Position numbers and translations under genes: made by a program. From Poriferisocius sp965200775 (lineage in GTDB: Bacteria > Actinomycetota > Acidimicrobiia > Acidimicrobiales > Bin134), in contig OZ241383.1 in the NCBI GenBank assembly GCA_965200775.1, positions 620,001 through 684,000 on the forward strand: a stretch of 64,000 nt of DNA, read 5' to 3'. Of this stretch, positions 17,081 to 26,142 are shown one piece after another. The notes below the pieces were generated by a model that was not told the DNA's origin, ran no database searches, and saw only the letters and a list, made by a program, of their open reading frames with translations. The stretch's first letter is position 1. Each line of letters opens with the position of its first letter.

Positions 17081-18259
17081 GTGAGCGAACCGGGTGTTCT
17101 GCACGGCGTGGTGCAGCCCTACGCATGGGGTTCGGTGGATGCGTTGCCCCGGATCATGGGAACGCACCCCACCGGCGAACCCCAGGCCGAGCTGTGGCTG
17201 GGCGCCCACCCCAGGGGGCTATCCCTGCTGCGGCGTGAGGGGACAAACCGCCCTCTCAACGAGGTAATCGCCGCTGACACGGAAGCCGAACTGGGTGAGG
17301 AGACGGCCCGTCGTTTCGGCAACGAGCTGCCCTTCCTGCTCAAGATCCTGGCGATAGACAAGCCGCTGTCGCTCCAGACCCACCCCAACCGACATCAGGC
17401 TGAGGAGGGGTTCGCCGCCGAAAACGAGTGGGGTATCCCGATCGACGCCTACAACCGGTTGTATCGCGACCGCAACCACAAGCCGGAGCTGATCTGCGCG
17501 CTGGAACCGTTCACCGCGCTGTGCGGGTTCAGGTCGTCCCACTCGACAGTGGCGCTAATCGAGTCGCTGGAGATTCCCGGGTTGGGTCCGTTTGTCGAAC
17601 TCTTGAGTGCCGACGAGACCGACCGCGCCCTGCGGTGGCTGCTGGAGCAGCCCCCCGAAGCCGGAGCCGTCCTCGCCCGCCAGGTGGCCCACGCCTGCAC
17701 CCGGCCCGGCCCGTTTGCCCTGGAACGGCAATGGGCGGTGCGTATTGGGGAGCATCACCCCGGCGACATCGGGGTGGCAATCGCCCTCATGTTGAACCTG
17801 GTGCGTCTCGAACCGGGACAATCCCTCTACCTGGGTGCGGGGAACCTGCATGTGTACCTGCACGGCGTGGCGGTGGAGATCATGGCCAACAGCGACAACG
17901 TGCTGAGGGGCGGGCTCACCCCCAAGCACGTGGACATCCCGGCGCTGCTGGATGTGGTGGACTACCGCCCCCTGGAGGTGCCGATCACGACACCGGACGG
18001 GCCATTGTTTGATTTCCTTCCCCCGGTTCCCGACTTCCGGCTCACCCGGATGGAGGTGGATGGGAGGGCCGGTTGCCGTGGCCTTGGGCCGGAGATAGTT
18101 CTGTGCGCCTCGGGGCGGGTGAGCGTCGCGGGCCACGACATCGGCAGCGGGGGAGCGGTGTGGATACCCGCCGGGACCGGGGACTACGAGGTGGCCGGAA
18201 CCGGGCTGGTGTTCCGAGCCCAGGTCGGAAGCCTCAACAAGGACGGGGCTATCGGGTAG
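17081..18259 (+). CDS. manA: Mannose-6-phosphate isomerase, class I
   Basis: 392 residues from GTG 17081. Typical elements are VVQPYAWGSVDALP and AELWLGAHPRG at the N-terminus, LPFLLKILAIDKPLSLQTHPN (zinc-binding His in QTHPN), KPELICALEPFTALCGFR, and EIMANSDNVLRGGLTPKHVD (catalytic arginine region). It interconverts mannose-6-phosphate and fructose-6-phosphate with zinc. It is followed by a Trm112-like gene and a Pgi/Pmi-type gene; in actinomycetes manA lies in a similar mannose-activation neighbourhood near sahH. Confidence 0.95.
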   Translation: MSEPGVLHGVVQPYAWGSVDALPRIMGTHPTGEPQAELWLGAHPRGLSLLRREGTNRPLNEVIAADTEAELGEETARRFGNELPFLLKILAIDKPLSLQTHPNRHQAEEGFAAENEWGIPIDAYNRLYRDRNHKPELICALEPFTALCGFRSSHSTVALIESLEIPGLGPFVELLSADETDRALRWLLEQPPEAGAVLARQVAHACTRPGPFALERQWAVRIGEHHPGDIGVAIALMLNLVRLEPGQSLYLGAGNLHVYLHGVAVEIMANSDNVLRGGLTPKHVDIPALLDVVDYRPLEVPITTPDGPLFDFLPPVPDFRLTRMEVDGRAGCRGLGPEIVLCASGRVSVAGHDIGSGGAVWIPAGTGDYEVAGTGLVFRAQVGSLNKDGAIG

Positions 18260-18292
18260 GGCAGAGGCTCGTTGATGGGTAAGACTAGGGCC

Positions 18293-18529
18293 ATGGCGCT
18301 GGACCCCCGACTGCTCGAAATCCTGGCCTGTCCCGACGACAAGGGGCCGCTGCTGTATTTCTCGGACGAGGATGCCCTTTACAACCCCCGCCTGAAGCGC
18401 CGCTATCGGGTGGACGACGACATCCCCAACATGCTGATCGACGAGGCGGAGGCGGTGGATGATGCCGAACATGAGCGGCTGATGGGCGAGGCCGAGTCGG
18501 AGTCCATCCCCTTTACGTTCTCGTCGTGA
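18293..18529 (+). CDS. Trm112 family protein
   Basis: 78 residues from ATG 18293 (MALDPRLLEILACPDDKG). The family pattern is a short N-terminal helix plus a small domain with a CP(D/x) motif and the segment LKRRYRVDDDIPNMLIDEA, which matches Trm112/YcaR. Only one cysteine is seen, so the zinc site of eukaryotic Trm112 is not intact, as in many bacterial members. An upstream TTG (18272) and ATG (18275) are alternatives but would add a non-conserved extension. In actinomycetes such a small gene commonly lies between manA-like and SIS-domain genes. Confidence 0.85.
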   Translation: MALDPRLLEILACPDDKGPLLYFSDEDALYNPRLKRRYRVDDDIPNMLIDEAEAVDDAEHERLMGEAESESIPFTFSS

Positions 18530-18593
18530 CCGCGCCGGTGCTGCGTTTCGGTTTGCGCCATGTTCTCGTCGTGACCACGCCGGGGCCAACCGG

Positions 18594-19637
18594 ATGGGGC
18601 CGATGAAGGGCACCCGGGTGGACACGCTGGGTATGTGGCCGGCTGTCAACCGGTTGTCCGAGCAGATGCTGGATGCGCTCGACCGCTCCCAGAACCTCGA
18701 CCGGCTCCCCCAACGCTCCGAGATTGCCAATGTCCTGGTGCTGGGCATGGGACCCGGCGGGTTCGCCGGTGACCTTCTTGCAGTTACGGCAGGACCATTC
18801 ATGCCCTTGCCCATAGTGGTGGTGAAGAGCTACCAACCGCCGTCCTACGTGGACGATCAGACCTTGGTGTTCGCACTGTCGGCCACCGGAGACACCCCTG
18901 AGATCATCCAGGCCGCGTCGCAGGCCGCCGACGCTGGGGGGCGGGTGGTGGCAGTTACCGGTGGAGGGCGGCTGGCGCAGATGGCCGCCGACTGGGGGGC
19001 TCCCCTGGTGTCGGTGGATCCGACGCTCAACCTGCCTCGAGCCGGGCTGAGCGTGCTCACCGTGGCCCCGATGATCGTCCTCGAGCAGATGGGCCTTTTC
19101 CCCGGGGCTTCGCAGTGGGTACGCCACGCCGTGGACCAGATTCGACGCCGGCGAGAGCAGGTTCGCGACCCGGCCGCAGCGCTGGCCCGCCGGCTCAGCA
19201 CTACGGTGCCGCTGATCTACGGCGGAGGCGGGCTTGGCTCGGTGGCCGCCCAGCACTGGAAGAACATGATCAACACCAACGCCAAGGCCCCGGCGTTCAG
19301 CGCCGCGGTGCCCGATGTGTTGCACAACGAGATTGCCGGTTGGGGCCAGCACGGCGACCTCACCCGGCAGGTGTTCAGCATGGTGGTGCTGCGCCACGAG
19401 CACGAGCATCCCGAGGTGATGCGGGGCTTCGACATCCTCGTCGAGCTGGTGGACGAGGTGGTGGGCGCGGTGCATACGGTGGAAGCGGCGGGCGAGGGTC
19501 CGGTGGCCCAGATTTTCGATCTCATGTACCAGGGGTCGATCGTTTCGCTGGAGATGGCTGCCTCCATCGGCCTCGACCCCGGCCCGGTGCCGTCCATAGT
19601 GTCCGCTCGCCAGTCTCTGCTCGGACGTACACGGTGA
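18594..19637 (+). CDS. SIS-domain bifunctional phosphoglucose/phosphomannose isomerase-like protein
   Basis: 347 residues. Two SIS folds can be followed: the first with VLVLGMGPGGFAGDLLAV and FALSATGDTPEIIQAASQA (Ser/Thr phosphate loop SATGDTPE), the second with VPLIYGGGGLGSVAAQHWKNMINTNAKAP and the conserved HNEIAGW histidine segment that carries the catalytic residues in Pgi/Pmi proteins. It should interconvert hexose-6-phosphates, overlapping the activity of manA next door. Start at ATG 18594 or 18603; the choice changes three residues. Confidence 0.85.
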   Translation: MGPMKGTRVDTLGMWPAVNRLSEQMLDALDRSQNLDRLPQRSEIANVLVLGMGPGGFAGDLLAVTAGPFMPLPIVVVKSYQPPSYVDDQTLVFALSATGDTPEIIQAASQAADAGGRVVAVTGGGRLAQMAADWGAPLVSVDPTLNLPRAGLSVLTVAPMIVLEQMGLFPGASQWVRHAVDQIRRRREQVRDPAAALARRLSTTVPLIYGGGGLGSVAAQHWKNMINTNAKAPAFSAAVPDVLHNEIAGWGQHGDLTRQVFSMVVLRHEHEHPEVMRGFDILVELVDEVVGAVHTVEAAGEGPVAQIFDLMYQGSIVSLEMAASIGLDPGPVPSIVSARQSLLGRTR

Positions 19638-19732
19638 TTTGTCCGATCGCACATCGGGAAACAGCGGCGGCCTGCCGGGTTCCGGCTGGGCCTGCCCGGT
19701 GATTTCCCTCGTCAAACAGGAGGTGGGCAACG

Positions 19733-21175
19733 ATGCCCGTTGAGCAAGACTTCAAGGTGGCCGATCTGGCCCTGGCCGAGGCCGGACGCAAGGAGATCCG
19801 TCTCGCCGAGCACGAGATGCCCGGCCTCATGGCCCTGAGGGCCCGGCACTTCGACGATCAGCCCCTGGCCGGGGCCCGCATCACCGGTTCGCTGCACATG
19901 ACGGTGCAAACAGCGGTGCTCATCGAAACCCTCACCGTGCTCGGCGCCGAGGTGCGTTGGGCGTCGTGCAACGTGTTCTCCACCCAGGACCCGGCCGCTG
20001 CCGCGGTGGCCGTCGGACCGGACGGCACCCCCGAGGAGCCCCGGGGGATTCCGGTGTACGCCTGGAAGGGGGAGACCATGGAGGAGTACTGGTGGTGTAC
20101 CGAGCGGGTGTTGCGCTGGCCCGACGGCGGGGGGCCGAATCTCATCCTCGACGACGGGGGCGACGCCACCTTGCTGGTTCACATGGGGGCCGACGCCGAG
20201 GCGGCCGGTACGGCGGGTGACCCTAACGACGCCGACTCCGAGGACCTGGCCGAGATCAGACGGCTGCTGGAACGATCGTTGGCCGAAGACCCCGGAACGT
20301 GGACCGCCATCGCCGCCGGGGTGCGGGGGGTCTCCGAGGAGACCACCACCGGGGTTCACCGGCTCTACCGCATGAAGGCCGACGGTACGCTGCGGTTCCC
20401 GGCCATCGACGTGAACAACTCGGTAACCAAGTCCAAGTTCGACAACCTCTACGGCTGCCGTCACTCGCTCATCGACGGCATCAACCGAGGAACCGACATG
20501 ATGATCGGCGGCAAGCAGGCCGTCGTGTGCGGATACGGCGACGTGGGCAAGGGCTGCGCCCAGTCGTTGAGGGGCCAGGGAGCCAGGGTGGTGATCACCG
20601 AGGTCGATCCCATCTGCGCCCTGCAGGCGGCCATGGAGGGTTTCGAGGTCAAGCGGCTCGAGGACGTGCTGGACACCGCCGACCTGTTCGTCACCGCCAC
20701 CGGGTGCAGGGACGTGATCAGCGCCGAGCACCTCGGCCGGATGAAGCATCAGGCGGTGGTGGGCAACATCGGCCATTTCGACAACGAGATCGACATGGCC
20801 GGGCTCAACGCCATGTCCGACGTGCAGCGGGTCAACATCAAGCCCCAGGTGGACGAGTACGTGTTCCCCGACGGCCACTCGGTGATCATCCTGTCGGAGG
20901 GCCGCCTGTTGAACCTGGGCAACGCCACCGGCCATCCCAGCTACGTGATGTCGTGCAGCTTCACCAACCAGGTGTTGGCCCAGATGGAGCTGCACGCCAA
21001 CGCCGTGGCCTACGGCACCGACGTGACAACCCTGCCCAAGGAGCTCGACGAGATGGTGGCCCGGTTGCACCTCGACGCTCTCGGGGTGCGCCTCACCACG
21101 CTGTCGGACGGCCAGGCCGACTACCTGGGCGTTCCGGTAGAAGGGCCCTTCAAGGCCGACCACTACCGGTACTAG
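19733..21175 (+). CDS. ahcY: Adenosylhomocysteinase
   Basis: 480 residues. It begins FKVADLALAEAGRKEIRLAE, has TGSLHMTVQTAVLIETL, the substrate/catalytic region VTKSKFDNLYGCRHSLIDGI (Lys, Asp, Cys, His) and the NAD-binding loop VCGYGDVGKGCAQSL, and ends GPFKADHYRY as the family does. It hydrolyses S-adenosylhomocysteine to adenosine and homocysteine. A strong ribosome site AGGAGG lies 9 bp before the ATG. The stop TAG (21173-21175) is part of the CTAG target duplication of the IS element that follows directly; the protein is nevertheless complete. I see no recognisable SAH riboswitch upstream. Confidence 0.97.
   Translation: MPVEQDFKVADLALAEAGRKEIRLAEHEMPGLMALRARHFDDQPLAGARITGSLHMTVQTAVLIETLTVLGAEVRWASCNVFSTQDPAAAAVAVGPDGTPEEPRGIPVYAWKGETMEEYWWCTERVLRWPDGGGPNLILDDGGDATLLVHMGADAEAAGTAGDPNDADSEDLAEIRRLLERSLAEDPGTWTAIAAGVRGVSEETTTGVHRLYRMKADGTLRFPAIDVNNSVTKSKFDNLYGCRHSLIDGINRGTDMMIGGKQAVVCGYGDVGKGCAQSLRGQGARVVITEVDPICALQAAMEGFEVKRLEDVLDTADLFVTATGCRDVISAEHLGRMKHQAVVGNIGHFDNEIDMAGLNAMSDVQRVNIKPQVDEYVFPDGHSVIILSEGRLLNLGNATGHPSYVMSCSFTNQVLAQMELHANAVAYGTDVTTLPKELDEMVARLHLDALGVRLTTLSDGQADYLGVPVEGPFKADHYRY
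21172..21175. repeat. Left CTAG target-site duplication of the IS481-type element
   Basis: CTAG directly before the left terminal repeat; its last three bases are the sahH stop codon. The matching CTAG is at 22251-22254. A CTAG target is known for IS481 of Bordetella. Confidence 0.85.
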
Positions 21176-21200
21176 TTGTATTCGGCTATTAGGTTGGTGA
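21176..21200. repeat. Left terminal inverted repeat of the IS
   Basis: Starts TTGTATTCGGC and ends GTTGGTGA; it matches the reverse complement of 22226-22250 at most positions (outer TGTA, TCGGC and GTTGGTGA are shared). Confidence 0.85.
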
Positions 21201-22157
21201 CAGTCGGCTGATGGGTGGGTGTCCTCTGAGGGTGTGGTGCGGTCGGTGGTGGTTGTAGCGGTGGAGGAAGTCTGGCAAGGCTGCTGAGCGGGTGTCGTTG
21301 GTTTCGATGACTTGCCGGTAGGCCCATTCGGTTTGGAGGGTGCGGTTGAAGCGTTCGACTTTGCCGTTCTGCCAGGGGCAGTGGGGTCGGATGAATTTGT
21401 GGGTTGTGCCGATGCTGTCGATGAGCTCGCCCAGGCGGGTGGTGTGCTTGTAGCTCCAGTGGTTGTCGGTCATCACCTGCTCGATCGTGATGCCGTGGCT
21501 GGCGAAGAACTCGATGGCGCGCTCGAAGAACTCGGCGCAGGTCTCGCCCTTTTCGTCGTCGTGGATCTCGGAGTACGCGAGGCGGCTGTGGTCATCGACG
21601 ATCGAGTGGGTGTAGTCGTAGCCGATCTTGGTCTTCTTGCGTTCGCTTGTTGAGCCCATCTGTCGGCCGTGGGCTTTCCAGCCACCACCGGGTGGGATCC
21701 GGCCGAGCTTCTTGAGGTCCATATGGACGAGTTCGCCGGGCCGGTCGCGTTCGTAGCGGATCGTGGTTGTCTTCGAGGCCCGGATCACCTCGCCGGTCAT
21801 TGGGTCGCAGTCGTGCAACCGTGGGACTCCGTTGCGTCGCGAGATCCGGCTGATGGTTCGCGCCGGCACCCCGACTTCGTAGGTGAGCTGATCGGGGCCG
21901 GTCCGGTGCTCGCGTCGAGCGGCAAGCACCTTCTCCTCGACGTCAGGGGGAGTCTGGTTGGGGCACCGATGCGGTCGCCAAGAACGGTCCTCGAGGCCTT
22001 CGTCGCCGGCCTCGTTGAATCGGTTGATCCAGCGATGAGCGCACTGGCGCGAAACACCCATTGCCTTCGCGACATGAGCGACGGGCTGGCCTGCTTGGAC
22101 GCGTTCAACAATCAACCAACGGGCGAACGGCGTGAGTCCAGCGTTACGGTAAGACAT
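21189..22157 (-). CDS. IS481-family transposase
   Basis: 322 residues from ATG 22157, preceded by AGAGG on the minus strand; the frame is open to 22193 (GTG) but the conserved part starts at MSYRNAGLTPFARW. An N-terminal helix-turn-helix (VAHVAKAMGVSRQCAHRWINRF, split here at VSRQ) is followed by the DDE integrase core: VHMDLKKLGRIP, YDYTHSIVDDHSRLAY and TDNHWSY, with the closing glutamate in NGKVERFNRTLQTEWAY. The C-terminus RYNHHRPHHTLRGHPPI is typical. No frameshift is seen, so the element may be active. Confidence 0.97.
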   Translation of the reverse strand: MSYRNAGLTPFARWLIVERVQAGQPVAHVAKAMGVSRQCAHRWINRFNEAGDEGLEDRSWRPHRCPNQTPPDVEEKVLAARREHRTGPDQLTYEVGVPARTISRISRRNGVPRLHDCDPMTGEVIRASKTTTIRYERDRPGELVHMDLKKLGRIPPGGGWKAHGRQMGSTSERKKTKIGYDYTHSIVDDHSRLAYSEIHDDEKGETCAEFFERAIEFFASHGITIEQVMTDNHWSYKHTTRLGELIDSIGTTHKFIRPHCPWQNGKVERFNRTLQTEWAYRQVIETNDTRSAALPDFLHRYNHHRPHHTLRGHPPISRLSPT

Positions 22158-22225
22158 GAGGACCTCTTGGTGAGTGGAAACGGCAATCCCCACATCACTC
22201 AGAAGATCCTCATCACGTCAAACCA

Positions 22226-22250
22226 TCACCAACATCCCGGCCGAGTACAC
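22226..22250. repeat. Right terminal inverted repeat of the IS
   Basis: Reads TCACCAAC...GCCGAGTACAC on the plus strand; imperfect reverse complement of the left end at 21176-21200. Confidence 0.85.
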
Positions 22251-22254
22251 CTAG
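22251..22254. repeat. Right CTAG target-site duplication
   Basis: CTAG directly after the right terminal repeat, matching 21172-21175. Removing the IS and one CTAG joins the sahH stop to the sequence beginning CTCCGGCC. Confidence 0.85.
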
Positions 22255-22256
22255 CT

Positions 22257-22272
22257 CCGGCCCGGAGGCCGG
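22257..22272 (+). terminator. GC-rich hairpin, possible former sahH terminator
   Basis: CCGGCC-CGGA-GGCCGG forms a perfect 6-bp stem with a 4-nt loop. There is no T-run after it. Before the IS inserted it would have lain just downstream of the sahH stop codon, so it may be part of that gene's 3' end; now it is displaced by about 1.1 kb. Confidence 0.35.
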
Positions 22273-22323
22273 TTCGGAGCCTGGCCGAAGGAACTGTCAC
22301 CGGCTCTTTCTAGGGTCTCGGGC

Positions 22324-22917
22324 ATGTTGATCTCGTGCCTATGCGCAAGTTGCCAGGAGCCGGGGCCGTCGCCGTGCGAGCGGTGTGCCGCGGCCATGAA
22401 ACCGGTTGGGCCGATACCACCGCCCGATCCGCTATCGGAGCTGTGGGCGGCCTTCGCCTATGTGGGGCCGGGCCGCGAGGTGTTGGCCCGGCTCAAATAT
22501 CGCAACCAGCGGGCCTCGGTGAGGTGGGTGGCATCGGCCATGGCCAGGGCCCTGCCACCGGATCTGGCGGTGGACGCCATCACCTGGGCTCCGACCTCCC
22601 CTCGCCGCCGCCACCGCCGCGGTTTCGACCAGGCCGAACTCCTGGCCAGGGCCCTCGGCCGGGAAACGGGCCTCTCCGTGGCCTCGCTCCTGCGACGAGT
22701 CGACGCCGCGGGCCAAACCGGCCGCAGCCGCCGCCAGCGCTGCGGCGCCCCGGTGTTCGCCCCCCGCCGACCACCCCCGAAAACGGTTCTGATCGTGGAC
22801 GACGTGGTCACCACCGGAGCCACCCTTCAGGCCGCGGCAACCTGCCTGATGAAACAGGGGGTTCGGCGGGTGGTGGGGGTGGTGGCCGGGGCCACTCCGC
22901 TGCCTTCCTCCCGATAG
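22324..22917 (+). CDS. ComF family phosphoribosyltransferase-like protein
   Basis: 197 residues. An N-terminal zinc-ribbon (CLCASCQ...PCERC) is followed by FAYVGPGREVLARLKYRNQR and the phosphoribosyltransferase loop KTVLIVDDVVTTGATLQAAA near residue 153-172, plus RRHRRGFDQAELLARAL, which together define ComF/GntX proteins. Members are needed for DNA uptake in competent bacteria but occur widely in non-competent ones. It is the first gene of a run hpf - secA - prfB, which agrees with its common position near hpf and secA. Confidence 0.9.
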   Translation: MLISCLCASCQEPGPSPCERCAAAMKPVGPIPPPDPLSELWAAFAYVGPGREVLARLKYRNQRASVRWVASAMARALPPDLAVDAITWAPTSPRRRHRRGFDQAELLARALGRETGLSVASLLRRVDAAGQTGRSRRQRCGAPVFAPRRPPPKTVLIVDDVVTTGATLQAAATCLMKQGVRRVVGVVAGATPLPSSR

Positions 22918-22975
22918 CGGCCCGGTGTGGCTACCATGAGAACCCAGAACGAAACCCCAGTCAAAAGGAGCGGCC

Positions 22976-23308
22976 ATGGACGTGACCATCAGCAGCAGCG
23001 GGATGCAGGTGTCGCAGAGACTGGGGGAGGCCACCAGAACCAAGGTGGGCAAGCTCGACCGTTACCTGTCGGGCATCGATCACGCCACGGTCCGGTTCAG
23101 CGAGGAGAAGAATCCCCGCATCACCGACCCCGATGTCTGCGAGGTCACATTGAAGGGCCACGGCTACCACATCCGCAGCCGGGTCAACGGTCCCACACCG
23201 TTCGCCGCTTTGGACCGGGCGGTGGACAAGCTCGAGCGCCAGCTCCGCCGAACCAAGACCAGGCGGGTGGATCGCCAGCACCACACCCGGGAGCGCCGGG
23301 CCAGCTAA
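22976..23308 (+). CDS. hpf: Ribosome hibernation-promoting factor / RaiA family, short form
   Basis: 110 residues with AAAAGGAG 8 bp before the ATG. The fold-defining pattern is MDVTISSSGMQVSQRLGEATRTK, a helix-strand region ending in the charged C-terminal helix DRAVDKLERQLRRTKTRR. Members bind the 30S decoding centre in stationary phase and silence ribosomes. The C-terminal dimerisation domain of long HPF, which most actinomycetes carry, is missing, so this is a short (YfiA-like) form. Confidence 0.88.
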   Translation: MDVTISSSGMQVSQRLGEATRTKVGKLDRYLSGIDHATVRFSEEKNPRITDPDVCEVTLKGHGYHIRSRVNGPTPFAALDRAVDKLERQLRRTKTRRVDRQHHTRERRAS

Positions 23309-23420
23309 CCCGCGCAAACTGGGCGGTAGAAGCTGAGAGCCTTTCCGCTCGTCGGGCAAGCCGGCCGGAGCCGCCTTCGCTGATTGGAATGTGGGGCGGC
23401 AAAGGTAGAGTTGAACGCAC

Positions 23421-26120
23421 ATGAGTGTGTTCAAGAAGATCCTGAACACGGGCGAGGGCAAGAAGCTGAAGGCCCTCGAAGACCTGGTTCCCGACATCAA
23501 CGCGCTTGAACCCGAGACCAAGGCGCTGTCCGACGACGCTCTGAGGGTCCGAACCGGGGAGTTCCGCCAGCGCCTTGAACGGGGCGAAGACCTCCACGAC
23601 CTATTGATCGAGGCCTTCGCGGTGGTGCGGGAGGCGGCGTGGCGGGTGATCGGCCAGCGCCACTACAACGTGCAGCTCATGGGAGGTGCGGCCCTTCACT
23701 TCGGATGGGTGGCCGAGATGCGAACCGGTGAAGGCAAGACCTTGGTGTCAACCCTTCCGGTGTACCTGAACGGCTTGGGCGGTAAAGGCGTTCACGTGGT
23801 CACGGTGAATGACTATCTCGCCGCTCGGGACGCCGACTGGATGGGGGCCATCCACCGGTGGCTCGGCCTCACCGTTGGCCTGGTCGTGCCGGGGGAGCGC
23901 GGTTCGGAGTTCAAGCGCGAGCAGTACGGCTGCGACATCACCTACGGCACCAACAACGAGATGGGGTTCGACTATCTCCGGGACAACATGGCCATGTCGG
24001 CCGACCGTCAGGTGCAGCGGGGCCACAGCTTCTGCATCGTTGACGAGATCGACTCCATCCTCATCGACGAAGCCCGGACCCCTCTCATAATCAGCGGGCG
24101 CCTCGCCGACGCAGCCAAGACGTACTACCGGTTCGCCAGCATCGTGCGAGGCCTGCGGCGCGACGTTCACTACGACGTGGACGAGGAGAAGCGCATCGTG
24201 GCTCCCACCGAGGAGGGGGTCCACGCTGTTGAGAAGGCGCTGGGCCTGGAGAACCTCTACGACTCGGTCAGCGCCAACCTGGTTCATCAGCTCCAGGCCG
24301 CGCTGCGTGCCAAGGAGCTGTACCACCGGGACAAGGACTACATCGTGCAGCGGGGCGAGGTGAAGATCGTCGACGAGTTCACCGGCCGTGTTCTCGATGG
24401 TCGCCGCTGGTCGGAGGGCCTTCACCAGGCGGTCGAGGCCAAAGAGGGGGTGAAGATCAAGGAGGAGAACCAGACGCTGGCCACCATCACCCTGCAGAAC
24501 TACTTCCGGCTCTACGACAAGCTGGCCGGGATGACCGGTACCGCGGTGAGCGAGGCCAACGAGCTGTTCGGCACCTACGGCCTTCACGTGGTGCCGATCC
24601 CCACCAACCTCCCGGTGGTGCGGGCCGACCAGGGCGATCTCATCTACAAGAGCGAGAACGGCAAGTTCGATGCGCTGGTCGACGACCTGGTGAGCCGCTT
24701 CGGGCGGGGCCAGCCGGTGCTGGTGGGCACGGTGTCGGTGGAGAACTCCGAAAAGCTGTCGGGCGTGCTGAACAAGCGGGGCATCCACCATGAGGTGCTC
24801 AACGCCAAGCAGCACTTCCGGGAGGCCGAGATCGTGGCCCAGGCCGGGCGGCTGCACGCCATAACCGTGGCCACCAACATGGCAGGCCGAGGGGTGGACA
24901 TCGTGCTGGGGGGCAATCCCGAGGCGTTGGCCCGACGCGACGTGGCCGCCGAGGGGCTCGATCCCAACAGTGACGAGGGCCTGGCCCGGGCCGGCGAACT
25001 CACCGAGAAGTACGAGGCCGAGTGCCAGGCTGAGGGCGACAAGGTCCGGGAGCTGGGCGGCTTGTACGTGCTGGGAACCGAGCGCCACGACAGTCGCCGC
25101 ATCGACAACCAGCTCCGGGGCCGCTCAGGCCGCCAGGGGGACCCGGGCGAGAGCCGGTTCTACCTCTCCCTGGAGGACGACCTCATGCGGATCTTCGCCA
25201 CCGGAGCCATGAACTGGGTGATGGACAAAGCCCTGCCCGAGGACGTGCCCATCGAGGCCAAGATGGTGACCAAGGCCATCGAGCGGGCCCAGAGCACGGT
25301 GGAGCAGAAGAACGCCGAGACCCGCAAGAACGTGCTCAAGTACGACGAGGTGCTCAACGAGCAGCGCAAGGTGATCTACAAGCGCCGGGCCGAGATCCTG
25401 TCCGGTGGCGATCTGCGGGCCGAGGCCCTCGAGTTCCTGGGCGAGACGGTTGACGCCGTGGTGTCGGCACACTGCACCTCCGACGACCACATCGATTGGG
25501 ACCTCGACCAGTTGGAAACCGAGATCAAGGCGCTGTGGCCGTCGGAGATCGGCGCAGCCGACATGTCCGGGTCAGGTACCTCCGACGACCTGTACGAGAT
25601 GCTGATGAGCGAGGCGGTGGGGCGCTACGAGCAGCGGGAGGAGCAGGTCGGCGCCGAGGCCATGCGGGAGGTGGAGCGCCAGATCATGCTGCGGATCATC
25701 GATCAGCGCTGGCGGGAGCACCTCTACGAAATGGACTACCTGAAAGAGGGGATCAACCTGCGAGCCCTCGGCCAGAAGGATCCGCTCACCGAGTGGCAGC
25801 GGGAGGGGTTCGAGATGTTCGGCCAGATGATGGCCGGGGTGGCCAAGGATTTCGTCACCTACATCATGCACGTGGAGATCAACGTGGACGCTCCCGCCGG
25901 CAACGACGAGGCGGGCACCAGCAACGTAACCGAGTCGGGCCCGGCCGACCCGTCCACCCAGTCGGCGCTGGCCCGGGCCGGGGCCGCCCCCGCGATGGTG
26001 CAGGAGTCGCAAGCCCGGTCGAAGGTGCCGGTGGTCAAGTCCGACTTGGAGAAGACCCCCCGCAACGCTCCCTGCCCGTGCGGGTCGGGCCGTAAGTTCA
26101 AGCAGTGCTGCGGTCGTTGA
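23421..26120 (+). CDS. secA: Preprotein translocase ATPase SecA
   Basis: 899 residues. The motor shows Walker A MRTGEGKTLVSTLPVYLN, the DEAD-box-like VDEIDSILIDEARTPLIISG, the NBD2 motif ATNMAGRGVDIVLGGNPE and GRSGRQGDPGESRFYLSLED. The C-terminal SEC-C zinc motif CPCGSGRKFKQCCGR is present and would bind phospholipids or SecB-like partners. It drives secretion through SecYEG. Position behind hpf and before prfB is the usual bacterial order. Confidence 0.98.
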   Translation: MSVFKKILNTGEGKKLKALEDLVPDINALEPETKALSDDALRVRTGEFRQRLERGEDLHDLLIEAFAVVREAAWRVIGQRHYNVQLMGGAALHFGWVAEMRTGEGKTLVSTLPVYLNGLGGKGVHVVTVNDYLAARDADWMGAIHRWLGLTVGLVVPGERGSEFKREQYGCDITYGTNNEMGFDYLRDNMAMSADRQVQRGHSFCIVDEIDSILIDEARTPLIISGRLADAAKTYYRFASIVRGLRRDVHYDVDEEKRIVAPTEEGVHAVEKALGLENLYDSVSANLVHQLQAALRAKELYHRDKDYIVQRGEVKIVDEFTGRVLDGRRWSEGLHQAVEAKEGVKIKEENQTLATITLQNYFRLYDKLAGMTGTAVSEANELFGTYGLHVVPIPTNLPVVRADQGDLIYKSENGKFDALVDDLVSRFGRGQPVLVGTVSVENSEKLSGVLNKRGIHHEVLNAKQHFREAEIVAQAGRLHAITVATNMAGRGVDIVLGGNPEALARRDVAAEGLDPNSDEGLARAGELTEKYEAECQAEGDKVRELGGLYVLGTERHDSRRIDNQLRGRSGRQGDPGESRFYLSLEDDLMRIFATGAMNWVMDKALPEDVPIEAKMVTKAIERAQSTVEQKNAETRKNVLKYDEVLNEQRKVIYKRRAEILSGGDLRAEALEFLGETVDAVVSAHCTSDDHIDWDLDQLETEIKALWPSEIGAADMSGSGTSDDLYEMLMSEAVGRYEQREEQVGAEAMREVERQIMLRIIDQRWREHLYEMDYLKEGINLRALGQKDPLTEWQREGFEMFGQMMAGVAKDFVTYIMHVEINVDAPAGNDEAGTSNVTESGPADPSTQSALARAGAAPAMVQESQARSKVPVVKSDLEKTPRNAPCPCGSGRKFKQCCGR

Positions 26121-26142
26121 CTGCCGATCTCCGAGGACTCCC

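Larger units (their letters stand above)
21176..22250 (-). mobile_element. Complete IS481-family insertion sequence, 1075 bp
   Basis: Bounded by imperfect inverted repeats (21176-21200 and 22226-22250) and by 4-bp CTAG direct repeats. It contains a single transposase gene on the minus strand that is uninterrupted. The insertion separates sahH from comF but left the sahH stop codon in place. An intact transposase and an intact target duplication suggest a fairly recent event. Confidence 0.9.

Noticed and set aside
19638..19732. Possible SAH riboswitch before ahcY
   Set aside because: The 95-bp leader is GC-rich with some self-complementarity, but I cannot recognise the conserved SAH-riboswitch core, so no call was made.
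23748..25088. 446-residue minus-strand frame inside secA
   Set aside because: Antisense shadow of secA; the plus strand has all SecA motifs without interruption.
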